From Hyaloperonospora brassicae (lineage: Eukaryota > Oomycota > Peronosporomycetes > Peronosporales > Peronosporaceae): DNA of 64,000 bases. The notes below the pieces were generated by a model. The model did no database searches and was not told where the DNA came from. It saw nothing but the letters and a program-made list of their open reading frames with translations. The stretch's first letter is position 1; each line of letters begins with the position of its first letter. Shown one piece after another: positions 34,534-45,326 of this stretch. Location of the stretch: contig CANTFL010001463.1 in NCBI GenBank assembly GCA_947650285.1, forward strand, positions 1 through 64,000, in the 5' to 3' direction. A program made the translations under genes and the position numbers.

Positions 34534-34878
34534 ATGATCAAGCGTTCGATCTTCGCTGCACTGCTTCTCGTCCTCCTTGGAGTTGCCACCTGCGCCTTTG
34601 CGAGCACGGAGTCCGCTAACGAGCTGGAGCAGCTTCCGTCTGGCGTCGATCTGGTCGGCGACCAGGAACCAATCGCTGACACGACTCCTGAATCGAGCAC
34701 GGAAGAGTTCATCGGAAGTCGCGCTCGCTTCTTTCGCCACCGATTCCGATTTCCGTTCGGTGGTGGATTTCGGTACGGATGGCGGTACCCACTCGGCTAC
34801 TGGAACACGATCGGTCGCCCCATTTACGGTCCGAGATGTGTGTTTGGCCGTCCTTTCGGAGGTTTCTTCTACTGCTAA
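34534..34878 (+). CDS. Small secreted cationic aromatic/Gly-rich protein, array 2 copy H
   Basis: Ser62 with the CTC silent variant, the haplotype shared by all copies from here to the right end. Complete 535-bp module downstream (35080-35614). Confidence 0.9.
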   Translation: MIKRSIFAALLLVLLGVATCAFASTESANELEQLPSGVDLVGDQEPIADTTPESSTEEFIGSRARFFRHRFRFPFGGGFRYGWRYPLGYWNTIGRPIYGPRCVFGRPFGGFFYC

Positions 34879-36309
34879 GTCGAAGTCGAACGATGTCGTC
34901 AAGTCTAGACGAACCGCAATGAGGACCGAGCTGGACAAGCTGGTCGATGCTCCTCCCCGTCTAGACAAACCGCACTGAATATCGGGCTGGAAAGTCGACG
35001 TTAAGTTTAGACTAGCCACACTTACCGGTACAGACGCAGTAGCGTCTTGAATACCAATTGCAGTTGATCGGATCACGTCCCGCTTTTGACGTCTATTCTC
35101 TTCTATTTGATCACACCCTCGAACGCGTGAGGTAAGCCATTACGTACACAACATGGTTGCATGCCATCGAAAGAACGTATTGGCTGAGTATGCGATACAC
35201 GTGGTTGGTAGCTATACAAGAAAACGACAGCGATTGTGCATCGCAGATGGTGTACATGGTTGAGTGCTGACGATAAGGACAGCGGTCATAAATGACAGCT
35301 ACATGCACTTTATGATAGTCGCATCACAGTACATGACAGACACAGCTTTGTACATGATAGCTTTGTGGCTCCTTCTTCGCTGGTGGGCTGCATGGTTCGC
35401 GACTCGCTGAGCCGATATCTTCCTTGGACGAGCAGCTCATCGGTTCATGCTACGATCCGGATGCCACGTGAACACAAGAAAGGAGTGCAACGAGAGTGTA
35501 GGATACCGCGACACGATAGGGCTCCAGTCGCAACGACCGGCAAGATGAGAAGGGTTTGTCCATACTCTTCAAGGCTGAAGCCAACGCTGACTCCGACAAA
35601 ATGAACATGAACAATCGATTGCGGTTATGTCGCACAGCCAGATTGAAACTCGATACGGCAAACGAACGACAGAACGAACAACAGAACGAACAGTCGGCAA
35701 ATCTCGGTTCAAACGACGAACACCGACAACATACGAAAAAAGATTGATAGAAACTACACCATTCTATCCGCAGCAGAAACATGTCCAACAAGCGTACCGT
35801 GGGCAAGTACCTCGGCAATTGGGTAAGCAAAGTGGAACATGCCATACGCGTCAGTAGCCTGGCGTCGTATCGTTCAACGTGATCATACATTCACTCCTTC
35901 AGACCGCATTCTTTGTCTGCTGTGTTAGCTGTCAACATACTCTTCACTGCCGTTCGTCGTTGTACCTTGTTGCACGCGTTTGGCAGACAGCTCAGAGTCA
36001 TCATCATCATCATTTACGTCGTCGTCGTCGTCATCATCATCATGTAGGTAGTTCAGTCGACGGATACAAAATAACGTGCTTGTGAACCATCTTGTCGAGG
36101 TATTTATTCGTACACTGGCGCCGTTTTGACAAGCACCTTTCTAGGATCGACGAATCCGGGCGATTCCGCGAAAGATGGAGGGCGTTTTCGCGAAACGTGC
36201 GATATCTGCGGACGTACAACGCAATCCACTCACACACCGATTCGCGCGTTGGATCAATAGTCGACCCTTTACCACCAAGACACCTTCTCTCCTCCTACGT
36301 GAAGACAAG

Positions 36310-36654
36310 ATGATCAAGCGTTCGATCTTCGCTGCACTGCTTCTCGTCCTCCTTGGAGTTGCCACCTGCGCCTTTGCGAGCACGGAGTCCGCTAACGAGC
36401 TGGAGCAGCTTCCGTCTGGCGTCGATCTGGTCGGCGACCAGGAACCAATCGCTGACACGACTCCTGAATCGAGCACGGAAGAGTTCATCGGAAGTCGCGC
36501 TCGCTTCTTTCGCCACCGATTCCGATTTCCGTTCGGTGGTGGATTTCGGTACGGATGGCGGTACCCACTCGGCTACTGGAACACGATCGGTCGCCCCATT
36601 TACGGTCCGAGATGTGTGTTTGGCCGTCCTTTCGGAGGTTTCTTCTACTGCTAA
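36310..36654 (+). CDS. Small secreted cationic aromatic/Gly-rich protein, array 2 copy I
   Basis: Ser62/CTC haplotype. The 5' flank has TTTTCGCG instead of TTTCCGCG near 36185, a change shared by copies I to L. The microsatellite upstream is cut to about 45 bp. Confidence 0.9.
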   Translation: MIKRSIFAALLLVLLGVATCAFASTESANELEQLPSGVDLVGDQEPIADTTPESSTEEFIGSRARFFRHRFRFPFGGGFRYGWRYPLGYWNTIGRPIYGPRCVFGRPFGGFFYC

Positions 36655-38084
36655 GTCGAAGTCGAACGATGTCGTCAAGTCTAGACGAACCGCAATGAGG
36701 ACCGAGCTGGACAAGCTGGTCGATGCTCCTCCCCGTCTAGACAAACCGCACTGAATATCGGGCTGGAAAGTCGACGTTAAGTTTAGACTAGCCACACTTA
36801 CCGGTACAGACGCAGTAGCGTCTTGAATACCAATTGCAGTTGATCGGATCACGTCCCGCTTTTGACGTCTATTCTCTTCTATTTGATCACACCCTCGAAC
36901 GCGTGAGGTAAGCCATTACGTACACAACATGGTTGCATGCCATCGAAAGAACGTATTGGCTGAGTATGCGATACACGTGGTTGGTAGCTATACAAGAAAA
37001 CGACAGCGATTGTGCATCGCAGATGGTGTACATGGTTGAGTGCTGACGATAAGGACAGCGGTCATAAATGACAGCTACATGCACTTTATGATAGTCGCAT
37101 CACAGTACATGACAGACACAGCTTTGTACATGATAGCTTTGTGGCTCCTTCTTCGCTGGTGGGCTGCATGGTTCGCGACTCGCTGAGCCGATATCTTCCT
37201 TGGACGAGCAGCTCATCGGTTCATGCTACGATCCGGATGCCACGTGAACACAAGAAAGGAGTGAAACGAGAGTGTAGGATACCGCGACACGATAGGGCTC
37301 CAGTCGCAACGACCGGCAAGATGAGAAGGGTTTGTCCATACTCTTCAAGGCTGAAGCCAACGCTGACTCCGACAAAATGAACATGAACAATCGATTGCGG
37401 TTATGTCGCACAGCCAGATTGAAACTCGATACGGCAAACGAACGACAGAACGAACAACAGAACGAACAGTCGGCAAACCTCGGTTCAAACGACGAACACC
37501 GACAACATACGAAAAAAGATTGATAGAAACTACACCCTTCTATCCGCAGCAGAAACATGTCCAACAAGCGTACCGTGGGCAAGTACCTCGGCAATTGGGT
37601 AAGCAAAGTGGAACATGCCATACGCGTCAGTAGCCTGGCGTCGTATCGTTCAACGTGATCATACATTCACTCCTTCAGACCGCATTCTTTGTCTGCTGTG
37701 TTAGCTGTCAACATACTCTTCACTGCCGTTCGTCGTTGTACCTTGTTGCACGCGTTTGGCAGACAGCTCAGAGTCATCATCATCATCATCGTCGTCGTCA
37801 TCATCATGTGTGTTCATATCATGTAGGTAGTTCAGTCGACGGATACAAAATAACGTGCTTGTGAACCATCTTGTCGAGGTATTCGTACACTGGCGCCGTT
37901 TTGACAAGCACCTTTCTAGGATCGACGAATCCGGGCGATTCCGCGAAAGATGGAGGGCGTTTTCGCGAAACGTGCGATATCTGCGGACGTACAACGCAAT
38001 CCACTCACACACCGATTCGCGCGTTGGATCAATAGTCGACCCTTTACCACCAAGACACCTTCTCTCCTCCTACGTGAAGACAAG

Positions 38085-38429
38085 ATGATCAAGCGTTCGA
38101 TCTTCGCTGCACTGCTTCTCGTCCTCCTTGGAGTTGCCACCTGCGCCTTTGCGAGCACGGAGTCCGCTAACGAGCTGGAGCAGCTTCCGTCTGGCGTCGA
38201 TCTGGTCGGCGACCAGGAACCAATCGCTGACACGACTCCTGAATCGAGCACGGAAGAGTTCATCGGAAGTCGCGCTCGCTTCTTTCGCCACCGATTCCGA
38301 TTTCCGTTCGGTGGTGGATTTCGGTACGGATGGCGGTACCCACTCGGCTACTGGAACACGATCGGTCGCCCCATTTACGGTCCGAGATGTGTGTTTGGCC
38401 GTCCTTTCGGAGGTTTCTTCTACTGCTAA
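38085..38429 (+). CDS. Small secreted cationic aromatic/Gly-rich protein, array 2 copy J
   Basis: Ser62/CTC haplotype. The 5' flank lacks 4 bp (GGTATTCG for GGTATTTATTCG near 37880), a deletion shared only with copy K. The two are therefore a recent duplicate pair. Confidence 0.9.
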   Translation: MIKRSIFAALLLVLLGVATCAFASTESANELEQLPSGVDLVGDQEPIADTTPESSTEEFIGSRARFFRHRFRFPFGGGFRYGWRYPLGYWNTIGRPIYGPRCVFGRPFGGFFYC

Positions 38430-39850
38430 GTCGAAGTCGAACGATGTCGTCAAGTCTAGACGAACCGCAATGAGGACCGAGCTGGACAAGCTGGTCGATG
38501 CTCCTCCCCGTCTAGACAAACCGCACTGAATATCGGGCTGGAAAGTCGACGTTAAGTTTAGACTAGCCACACTTACCGGTACAGACGCAGTAGCGTCTTG
38601 AATACCAATTGCAGTTGATCGGATCACGTCCCGCTTTTGACGTCTATTCTCTTCTATTTGATCACACCCTCGAACGCGTGAGGTAAGCCATTACGTACAC
38701 AACATGGTTGCATGCCATCGAAAGAACGTATTGGCTGAGTATGCGATACACGTGGTTGGTAGCTATACAAGAAAACGACAGCGATTGTGCATCGCAGATG
38801 GTGTACATGGTTGAGTGCTGACGATAAGGACAGCGGTCATAAATGACAGCTACATGCACTTTATGATAGTCGCATCACAGTACATGACAGACACAGCTTT
38901 GTACATGATAGCTTTGTGGCTCCTTCTTCGCTGGTGGGCTGCATGGTTCGCGACTCGCTGAGCCGATATCTTCCTTGGACGAGCAGCTCATCGGTTCATG
39001 CTACGATCCGGATGCCACGTGAACACAAGAAAGGAGTGAAACGAGAGTGTAGGATACCGCGACACGATAGGGCTCCAGTCGCAACGACCGGCAAGATGAG
39101 AAGGGTTTGTCCATACTCTTCAAGGCTGAAGCCAACGCTGACTCCGACAAAATGAACATGAACAATCGATTGCGGTTATGTCGCACAGCCAGATTGAAAC
39201 TCGATACGGCAAACGAACGACAGAACGAACAACAGAACGAACAGTCGGCAAACCTCGGTTCAAACGACGAACACCGACAACATACGAAAAAAGATTGATA
39301 GAAACTACACCATTCTATCCGCAGCAGAAACATGTCCAACAAGCGTACCGTGGGCAAGTACCTCGGCAATTGGGTAAGCAAAGTGGAACATGCCATACGC
39401 GTCAGTAGCCTGGCGTCGTATCGTTCAACGTGATCATACATTCACTCCTTCAGACCGCATTCTTTGTCTGCTGTGTTAGCTGTCAACATACTCTTCACTG
39501 CCGTTCGTCGTTGTACCTTGTTGCACGCGTTTGGCAGACAGCTCAGAGTCATCACCATCATCATCGTCGTCGTCGTCATCATGATCATGTAGGTAGTTCA
39601 GTCGACGGATACAAAATAACGTGCTTGTGAACCATCTTGTCGAGGTATTCGTACACTGGCGCCGTTTTGACAAGCACCTTTCTAGGATCGACGAATCCGG
39701 GCGATTCCGCGAAAGATGGAGGGCGTTTTCGCGAAACGTGCGATATCTGCGGACGTACAACGCAATCCACTCACACACCGATTCGCGCGTTGGATCAATA
39801 GTCGACCCTTTACCACCAAGACACCTTCTCTCCTCCTACGTGAAGACAAG

Positions 39851-40195
39851 ATGATCAAGCGTTCGATCTTCGCTGCACTGCTTCTCGTCCTCCTTGGAGT
39901 TGCCACCTGCGCCTTTGCGAGCACGGAGTCCGCTAACGAGCTGGAGCAGCTTCCGTCTGGCGTCGATCTGGTCGGCGACCAGGAACCAATCGCTGACACG
40001 ACTCCTGAATCGAGCACGGAAGAGTTCATCGGAAGTCGCGCTCGCTTCTTTCGCCACCGATTCCGATTTCCGTTCGGTGGTGGATTTCGGTACGGATGGC
40101 GGTACCCACTCGGCTACTGGAACACGATCGGTCGCCCCATTTACGGTCCGAGATGTGTGTTTGGCCGTCCTTTCGGAGGTTTCTTCTACTGCTAA
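39851..40195 (+). CDS. Small secreted cationic aromatic/Gly-rich protein, array 2 copy K
   Basis: Ser62/CTC haplotype and the 4-bp upstream deletion of copy J. The 3' flank (TCCAGACGAATCGC, short unit, TGT for TGG in the small downstream ORF) instead matches the 3' flank of copy A, 16.6 kb away. This copy is mosaic. Confidence 0.9.
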   Translation: MIKRSIFAALLLVLLGVATCAFASTESANELEQLPSGVDLVGDQEPIADTTPESSTEEFIGSRARFFRHRFRFPFGGGFRYGWRYPLGYWNTIGRPIYGPRCVFGRPFGGFFYC

Positions 40196-41085
40196 GTCGA
40201 AGTCGAACGATGTCGTCAAGTCCAGACGAATCGCAATGAGGACCGAGCTGGACAAGCTGGTCGATACTCCCCCCCGTCTGGACAAACCGCACTGAATATC
40301 GGGCTGGAAAGTCGACGTTAAGTTTAGACTAGCCACACTTACCGGTACAGACGCAGTAGCGTCTTGAATACCAATTGCAGTTGATCGGATCACGTCTCGA
40401 TTGCGGTTATGTCGCACAGCCAGATTGAAACTCGATACGGCAAACGAACGACAGAACGAACAACAGAACGAACAGTCGGCAAATCTCGGTTCAAACGACG
40501 AACACCGACAACATACGAAAAAAGATTGATAGAAACTACACCATTCTATCCGCAGCAGAAACATGTCCAACAAGCGTACCGTGGGCAAGTACCTCGGCAA
40601 TTGTGTAAGCAAAGTGGAACATGCCATACGCGTCAGTAGCCTGGCGTCGTATCGTTCAACGTGATCATACATTCACTCCTTCAGACCGCATTCTTTGTCT
40701 GCTGTGTTAGCTGTCAACATACTCTTCACTGCCGTTCGTCGTTGTACCTTGTTGCACGCGTTTGGCAGACAGCTCAGAGTCATCACCATCATCATCGTCG
40801 TCGTCGTCATCATGATCATGTAGGTAGTTCAGTCGACGGATACAAAATAACGTGCTTGTGAACCATCTTGTCGAGGTATTTATTCGTACACTGGCGCCGT
40901 TTTGACAAGCACCTTTCTAGGATCGACGAATCCGGGCGATTCCGCGAAAGATGGAGGGCGTTTTCGCGAAACGTGCGATATCTGCGGACGTACAACGCAA
41001 TCCACTCACACACCGATTCGCGCGTTGGATCAATAGTCGACCCTTTACCACCAAGACACCTTCTCTCCTCCTACGTGAAGACAAG

Positions 41086-41430
41086 ATGATCAAGCGTTCG
41101 ATCTTCGCTGCACTGCTTCTCGTCCTCCTTGGAGTTGCCACCTGCGCCTTTGCGAGCACGGAGTCCGCTAACGAGCTGGAGCAGCTTCCGTCTGGCGTCG
41201 ATCTGGTCGGCGACCAGGAACCAATCGCTGACACGACTCCTGAATCGAGCACGGAAGAGTTCATCGGAAGTCGCGCTCGCTTCTTTCGCCACCGATTCCG
41301 ATTTCCGTTCGGTGGTGGATTTCGGTACGGATGGCGGTACCCACTCGGCTACTGGAACACGATCGGTCGCCCCATTTACGGTCCGAGATGTGTGTTTGGC
41401 CGTCCTTTCGGAGGTTTCTTCTACTGCTAA
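41086..41430 (+). CDS. Small secreted cationic aromatic/Gly-rich protein, array 2 edge copy L
   Basis: Right-hand end copy, Ser62/CTC haplotype, intact. The 3' flank begins a long-type module at about 41631, but similarity decays after about 41731. Confidence 0.9.
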   Translation: MIKRSIFAALLLVLLGVATCAFASTESANELEQLPSGVDLVGDQEPIADTTPESSTEEFIGSRARFFRHRFRFPFGGGFRYGWRYPLGYWNTIGRPIYGPRCVFGRPFGGFFYC

Positions 41431-41792
41431 GTCGAAGTCGAACGAAGTCGTCAAGTCCAGACGAACCGCAATGAGGACCGAGCTGGACAAGCTGGTCGAT
41501 ACTCCCCCCCGTCTGGACAAACCGCACTGAATATCGGGCTGGAAAGTCGACGTTAAGTTTAGACTAGCCACACTTACCGGTACAGACGCAGTAGCGTCTT
41601 GAATACCAATTGCAGTTGATCGGATCACGTCCCGCTTTTGACGTCTATTCTCTTCTATTTGATCACACCCTCGAACGCGTGAGGTAAGCCATTACGTACA
41701 CAACATGGTTGCATGCCATCGAAAGAACGTGTTGGCTGAGTATGGGATACAAATGGTAGGTGTTTGTACAAGAAAACGACAGCGACTGTACA

Positions 41793-43227
41793 TGTCGGCT
41801 TAATGACATATACTTGGGACGATTATAATTCGCGGGGTCTTCGCATTTATCGGCATCAAGATTTAAATAAAATCTGCGCGACAGAGCGCTAAATTTTACC
41901 TTTGATGGTAATACTTCTTTAATAAATACTCTGCAAGATATACATAAATGGAAAGGATGTCATCAATATAGACAATATGCACACCTACCTAATTTAAATT
42001 TAATGCAATGTCACGTGTTCGTTCGGTTTAATCGTCCCACCCAAATACTACCAATATTTAATGTTCTACTCGACATCACATGGGTGACAAAGTGACCTCA
42101 GAAGGATCGCTCTGGGAAAGAGTAGCACTTGTTAGTCTAGATCAACCCATTTCGAAATTCATCGCATGGTTCAGAAGTCCATGCGGGTGCAGCCGAAGCT
42201 GCCAAGAACGCGGCTGCACGGATACGCGCAGCAAATAAGAAGGCATCTGAAAACCAAAAAGTAGGCAACCCTTAGTTTAATGCTGCCACTGAGCACTTTG
42301 TGATGTCAAACGTTACATGTGCGCGTAGTAATGCACCACGTTCTGCAAATGCATCTGCATCATTGGTCACCGATGCAAGTCCCAAGAGCAACGATGACCC
42401 CAAACTAGAGGTCATCCATTCCGGCAAGTCGAATGTAGCATCCGACTTAGAATTGTCTGCGTAGGCTTTTGGTGAAACGAGGCTGCGGGGGCGATGTCTC
42501 ATGCGTCTAGTCAAGGTAGTAGTCGTGACACCATATACGCAGCAATGTTCGGCCGTCAGGCAGGTCAGAAGGTTCATCTCCTGGATCTAGCTGTTCGCAT
42601 TCACTCAAGCGAGACTTGTGTGGCCGTCATGGTGACAGTTGTTCCCTTGATGCAGGCGGTGACTCGAGTCTGAGTCACCGGTGTTTATACGAGTAGAGTA
42701 ATCGCAGCGATCGTTAAATTGGCGCTTCTATTGAAATCAAAGAGGAGAAGCAAAACCGCGATATCCTGTGTCTTGCTCCTATGATCAAGAACATTCAGGA
42801 GAAAATGAGACCGCCATATTATGCATCTTTCTACTAAAAAATATGTCGACGCCACCATAGCGGAATGTAGATAGACGGCCTACAATGACCATGAACGATA
42901 ACAAACCCCTAAACAATTTGGGCTTACCCTGACGTCAAGCCAATCTTTACCTTGACATTAGGGCGAAGCACTATCGTGCTGAAATCAACCATCATTGGTG
43001 CATTTCCCAAATCGGTTGTAGAACGGGAACCTCACCCATGAAGTTACCCGATTGATCCAGCGTGAAATGCATCTATTACTATGTTATGTGCATCGACTGA
43101 AATTTCTTGCTCGGAAAGCGTTCTGCAGGTTTCAGTATGTTTTGGAAACGTACTCCAACCGGTGCGCGTTATAAATATGACTGGCTGTCTACAGATATAG
43201 ACTTGCTCGCCTTTACTTGGTACACCC
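41793..43227. other. Degraded intergenic sequence right of array 2
   Basis: No intact gene. An Ala/Lys-rich open stretch (42183-42273, reading AAEAAKNAAARIRAANKK) and the short antisense-ORF remnant at 42303-42464 are the only coding-like parts. The rest is AT-rich with frequent stops on both strands. Confidence 0.5.
42303..42464 (+). pseudogene. Remnant of a gypsy antisense ORF (53 codons)
   Basis: ATG at 42303, TAG at 42462-42464. The block NDDPKLEVIHSGKSNV matches the E2 antisense ORF block HDDPDIEVIYSGESDV, and both ORFs start Met-Ser. Because it reads on the plus strand, the parent gypsy element must have been in minus orientation. No LTR is recognisable beside it. Confidence 0.5.
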
Positions 43228-43701
43228 GTGTCAGGGTATGTCATTAGATCTAATATGTCCTCTAGAGAGACCTTTCATCTACAGTATCCCTATTGGAGAG
43301 CGCCCATTACGTCTCATTCTTACGATGTATTGTATTCAGAAATTCCGTCGAGAGTACATGTTGCTCTCATTTTTCGTTGGGCCTTTTACACGAGCGGCGG
43401 TTCTCATCTTACTGCTGGCTTAATCCAAGAACTTCTATCAATAGCTGGGAGCGAAACCTTAAATTGTGGATACTCGCGCCTCCGAGGGGGTTAATTTTTT
43501 GACATTTCTTCACGACGTCGTCTCTTAGGGATACGCTATGCTAGCAAGCGTTAATCAACGCGTAGTCTACCGGTGGGTGTAATTGTGGCAGTCTCAACTT
43601 GTCCCGGACCAACACTCGGGCCATATTTATAGGGGGAAGTCGTATTGAGCAATACTATTTTCTTGCAAGAATCTTGAAATGAGAGGAACACTCGCCTACC
43701 T
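43228..43701 (+). pseudogene. Decayed unrecognised ORF, left part (host of the E2 insertion)
   Basis: An open stretch 43228-43494 (88 codons), then broken frames, then an open frame from 43649 through ATG 43679 up to the E2 target site TACCT (43697-43701). That frame resumes in phase at 51683. Not recognised as any family. Confidence 0.4.
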
Positions 43702-44108
43702 TGTAACGGGGCAGCCCGTTACATGGAATTGTCACTTTAAGGAAAGTGACAATAAAGAATATTAAGTTGAATATTCTTTGAACAATATCACCGAAGTGAT
43801 GATATTGATGGGTCGACCAAAGATTCTGTTTATTGGTTGATATCTTGATGATATCAACCCACCAATCGCCGCAAGACGCGCGCAATGAGTGGTGACGAGA
43901 CGTCACCATATACTCAGTTAGATTAGCATAATTAAGTTAAGTCAAACAGGGAGACAGTAGTTAAAAGACTTAAGTATATTAATATAACAGTTCTGCTTTT
44001 ACATTACCTACGCTTCCTCGCTTGCCTTGTTTACGTCTGTCGAGGCACCGATACCCTTGCGTTAAAAAGTGCTACCAGGTGTAACGGGCAAGGGTGTGCC
44101 CCGTTACA
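43702..44108 (+). repeat. E2 5' LTR
   Basis: 407 bp. Longer than the 3' copy because the CCCTTGCGTTAA region near the end reads AAAAGTGCTACCAGGTGTAA (44066-44095) where the 3' LTR has a short GTTCACGC. It starts with the inverted repeat TGTAACGGG...CCCGTTACA and contains GTTGATATC/GATATCAAC arms. Confidence 0.9.
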
Positions 44109-44152
44109 CCTAATATCACTTTGTAGTCCTTCCAAGGACCACAACATCCAAC

Positions 44153-45307
44153 ATGAACATGTTGGATAATGAAGAGACCTTTTACGCCACGCGTGAAGGG
44201 TTTACCCATTCGAGCGACATCGAATGGGGTGCGGTAGAACGAATGAGTTCTACCGTAGGCGAGTTCGCCATTAGCGCCATGTTGGAGTCTCTAGACAGAG
44301 ACCAACAACATGCCGCTATAGCTAAGTCCATCTAAGGTGAACTTGTCGCCGAAAGGGAGAAAGTAGCCTTGCTTCACCAGCAAAGCTCTCAACAAGCCGA
44401 GCAGTTGAGAGAACTCGGTGCTCAACAGACAGAGCTATTGAGACAGCAGCAATTCCATGCTGCTGTGGGAGGGAACGCGCATGCGCGTCGTCCCGAGGTC
44501 ATGAAGGTTGACATCTCCAAGTACAGTGGAGTCCCGGAGGACTCCCTGTTACTATGGTTTGTCGAACTCGACAGAGCCCTAAGGGCTCGTCGCGTCGAAG
44601 ATGAGCAAATGAAACTCACATTTGCTCAGACCCACTTGGCAGGGCGTGCCAAAACTTGATCCCCGGGGCTCGAGGGTAGCGACCCACATGTGTGTAGGTC
44701 GCTAGATGACTTCAAGTCCCGGCTCAGACAAACGTTTGAGCCGCCACGAGCTGAGTTCAGGGCTCGTTCAGAGCTCCTGAAACTCAAGCAGGCTAAACGT
44801 GATGTGCACGCTTACGCACAACATATACGACTCCTTGCGAGTAGTATAACTGCAAACCCAGTTCATGAACACACGTTGATTACGGTGTTCATGCAAGGGC
44901 TCGCAGAAGAGCCCGTCAGGAGCCGCCTGTTCCGCCTTGAGCTGAATACGCTCGAAGAAGCGATATCAGCCGCGGGACAGGAAGACTTAAGCATGAGACA
45001 GGCTCATGCTAGCTCAAACCCTTACCGTCCACCGAGACGACAAGAGATCGGAGGTCCAGAACCAATGGACCTCTGCTATGTTGAGAGCGAGAGACCTCGC
45101 TCTTCAAACAACAAGCGATTGCATAGGTGCAATCGCTGTCAGAAGATAGGGCACTACGCATACGAGTGTAGTGCTCCACGCCCAGTACCAAACAGTACTG
45201 AGCGAAATGGACGACCATTTGCCAGAAAAGGCAATGGGCGTGGGTCCAGCGCTGTTGCGAAGCCGCAACAGCGAGACGGACCATCAAAAAATGGTCGGGG
45301 TCAGTAG
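44153..45307 (+). pseudogene. gag: E2 gag with two in-frame stops
   Basis: A single frame from ATG 44153 to TAG 45305-45307 (384 codons), broken only by TAA at 44333 and TGA at 44657. The TGA lies where E1 has Trp (REWALT), so TGG to TGA. It has a coiled-coil-like Gln/Glu-rich N-terminal part, a capsid-type region (FKSRLRQTFEPP, VFMQGLAEEPVRSRL), and a CCHC zinc knuckle (CNRCQKIGHYAYEC) near 45129-45170. Not functional without stop readthrough. Confidence 0.85.
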
Positions 45308-45326
45308 GGGCGGAGCGCCCTACTGA
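45286..45326 (+). promoter_or_regulatory. E2 -1 programmed ribosomal frameshift signal (gag to pol)
   Basis: The heptamer AAAAAAT at 45286-45292 is in gag phase as A-AAA-AAT. An 8-nt spacer follows. A hairpin then pairs TCAGTAGGG (45301-45309) with CCCTACTGA (45318-45326), extended by CG/CG across one bulged G, with a GAG loop. As in E1, the gag stop TAG (45305-45307) lies in the 5' arm and pol is in the -1 frame. The heptamer differs from E1 while the layout is the same. Confidence 0.8.

Larger units (their letters stand above)
22970..41792. repeat. Tandem array 2: twelve gene copies in long and short units
   Basis: Homology begins near 22970 (ATCATGGTAGGTAGTT) and fades between about 41731 and 41792. 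Gene-to-gene spacings are 1277, 1487, 1807, 1819, 1277, 1818, 1807, 1776, 1775, 1766 and 1235 bp. Long units carry an extra module of about 535 bp; short units lack it. The 1487-bp unit lacks the module and has about 206 bp of poly-A-rich sequence at the same point. The 1766-bp unit (copies J to K) is long with a 4-bp deletion and a short microsatellite. Neighbouring copies resemble each other more than distant ones, except that copies A and K share private variants. Confidence 0.96.

Noticed and set aside
23242..41430. RXLR or Crinkler effector motifs in the arrayed proteins
   Set aside because: Neither array protein contains RXLR, dEER or LxLFLAK-like motifs; only a signal peptide and a Gly/aromatic tail are seen.
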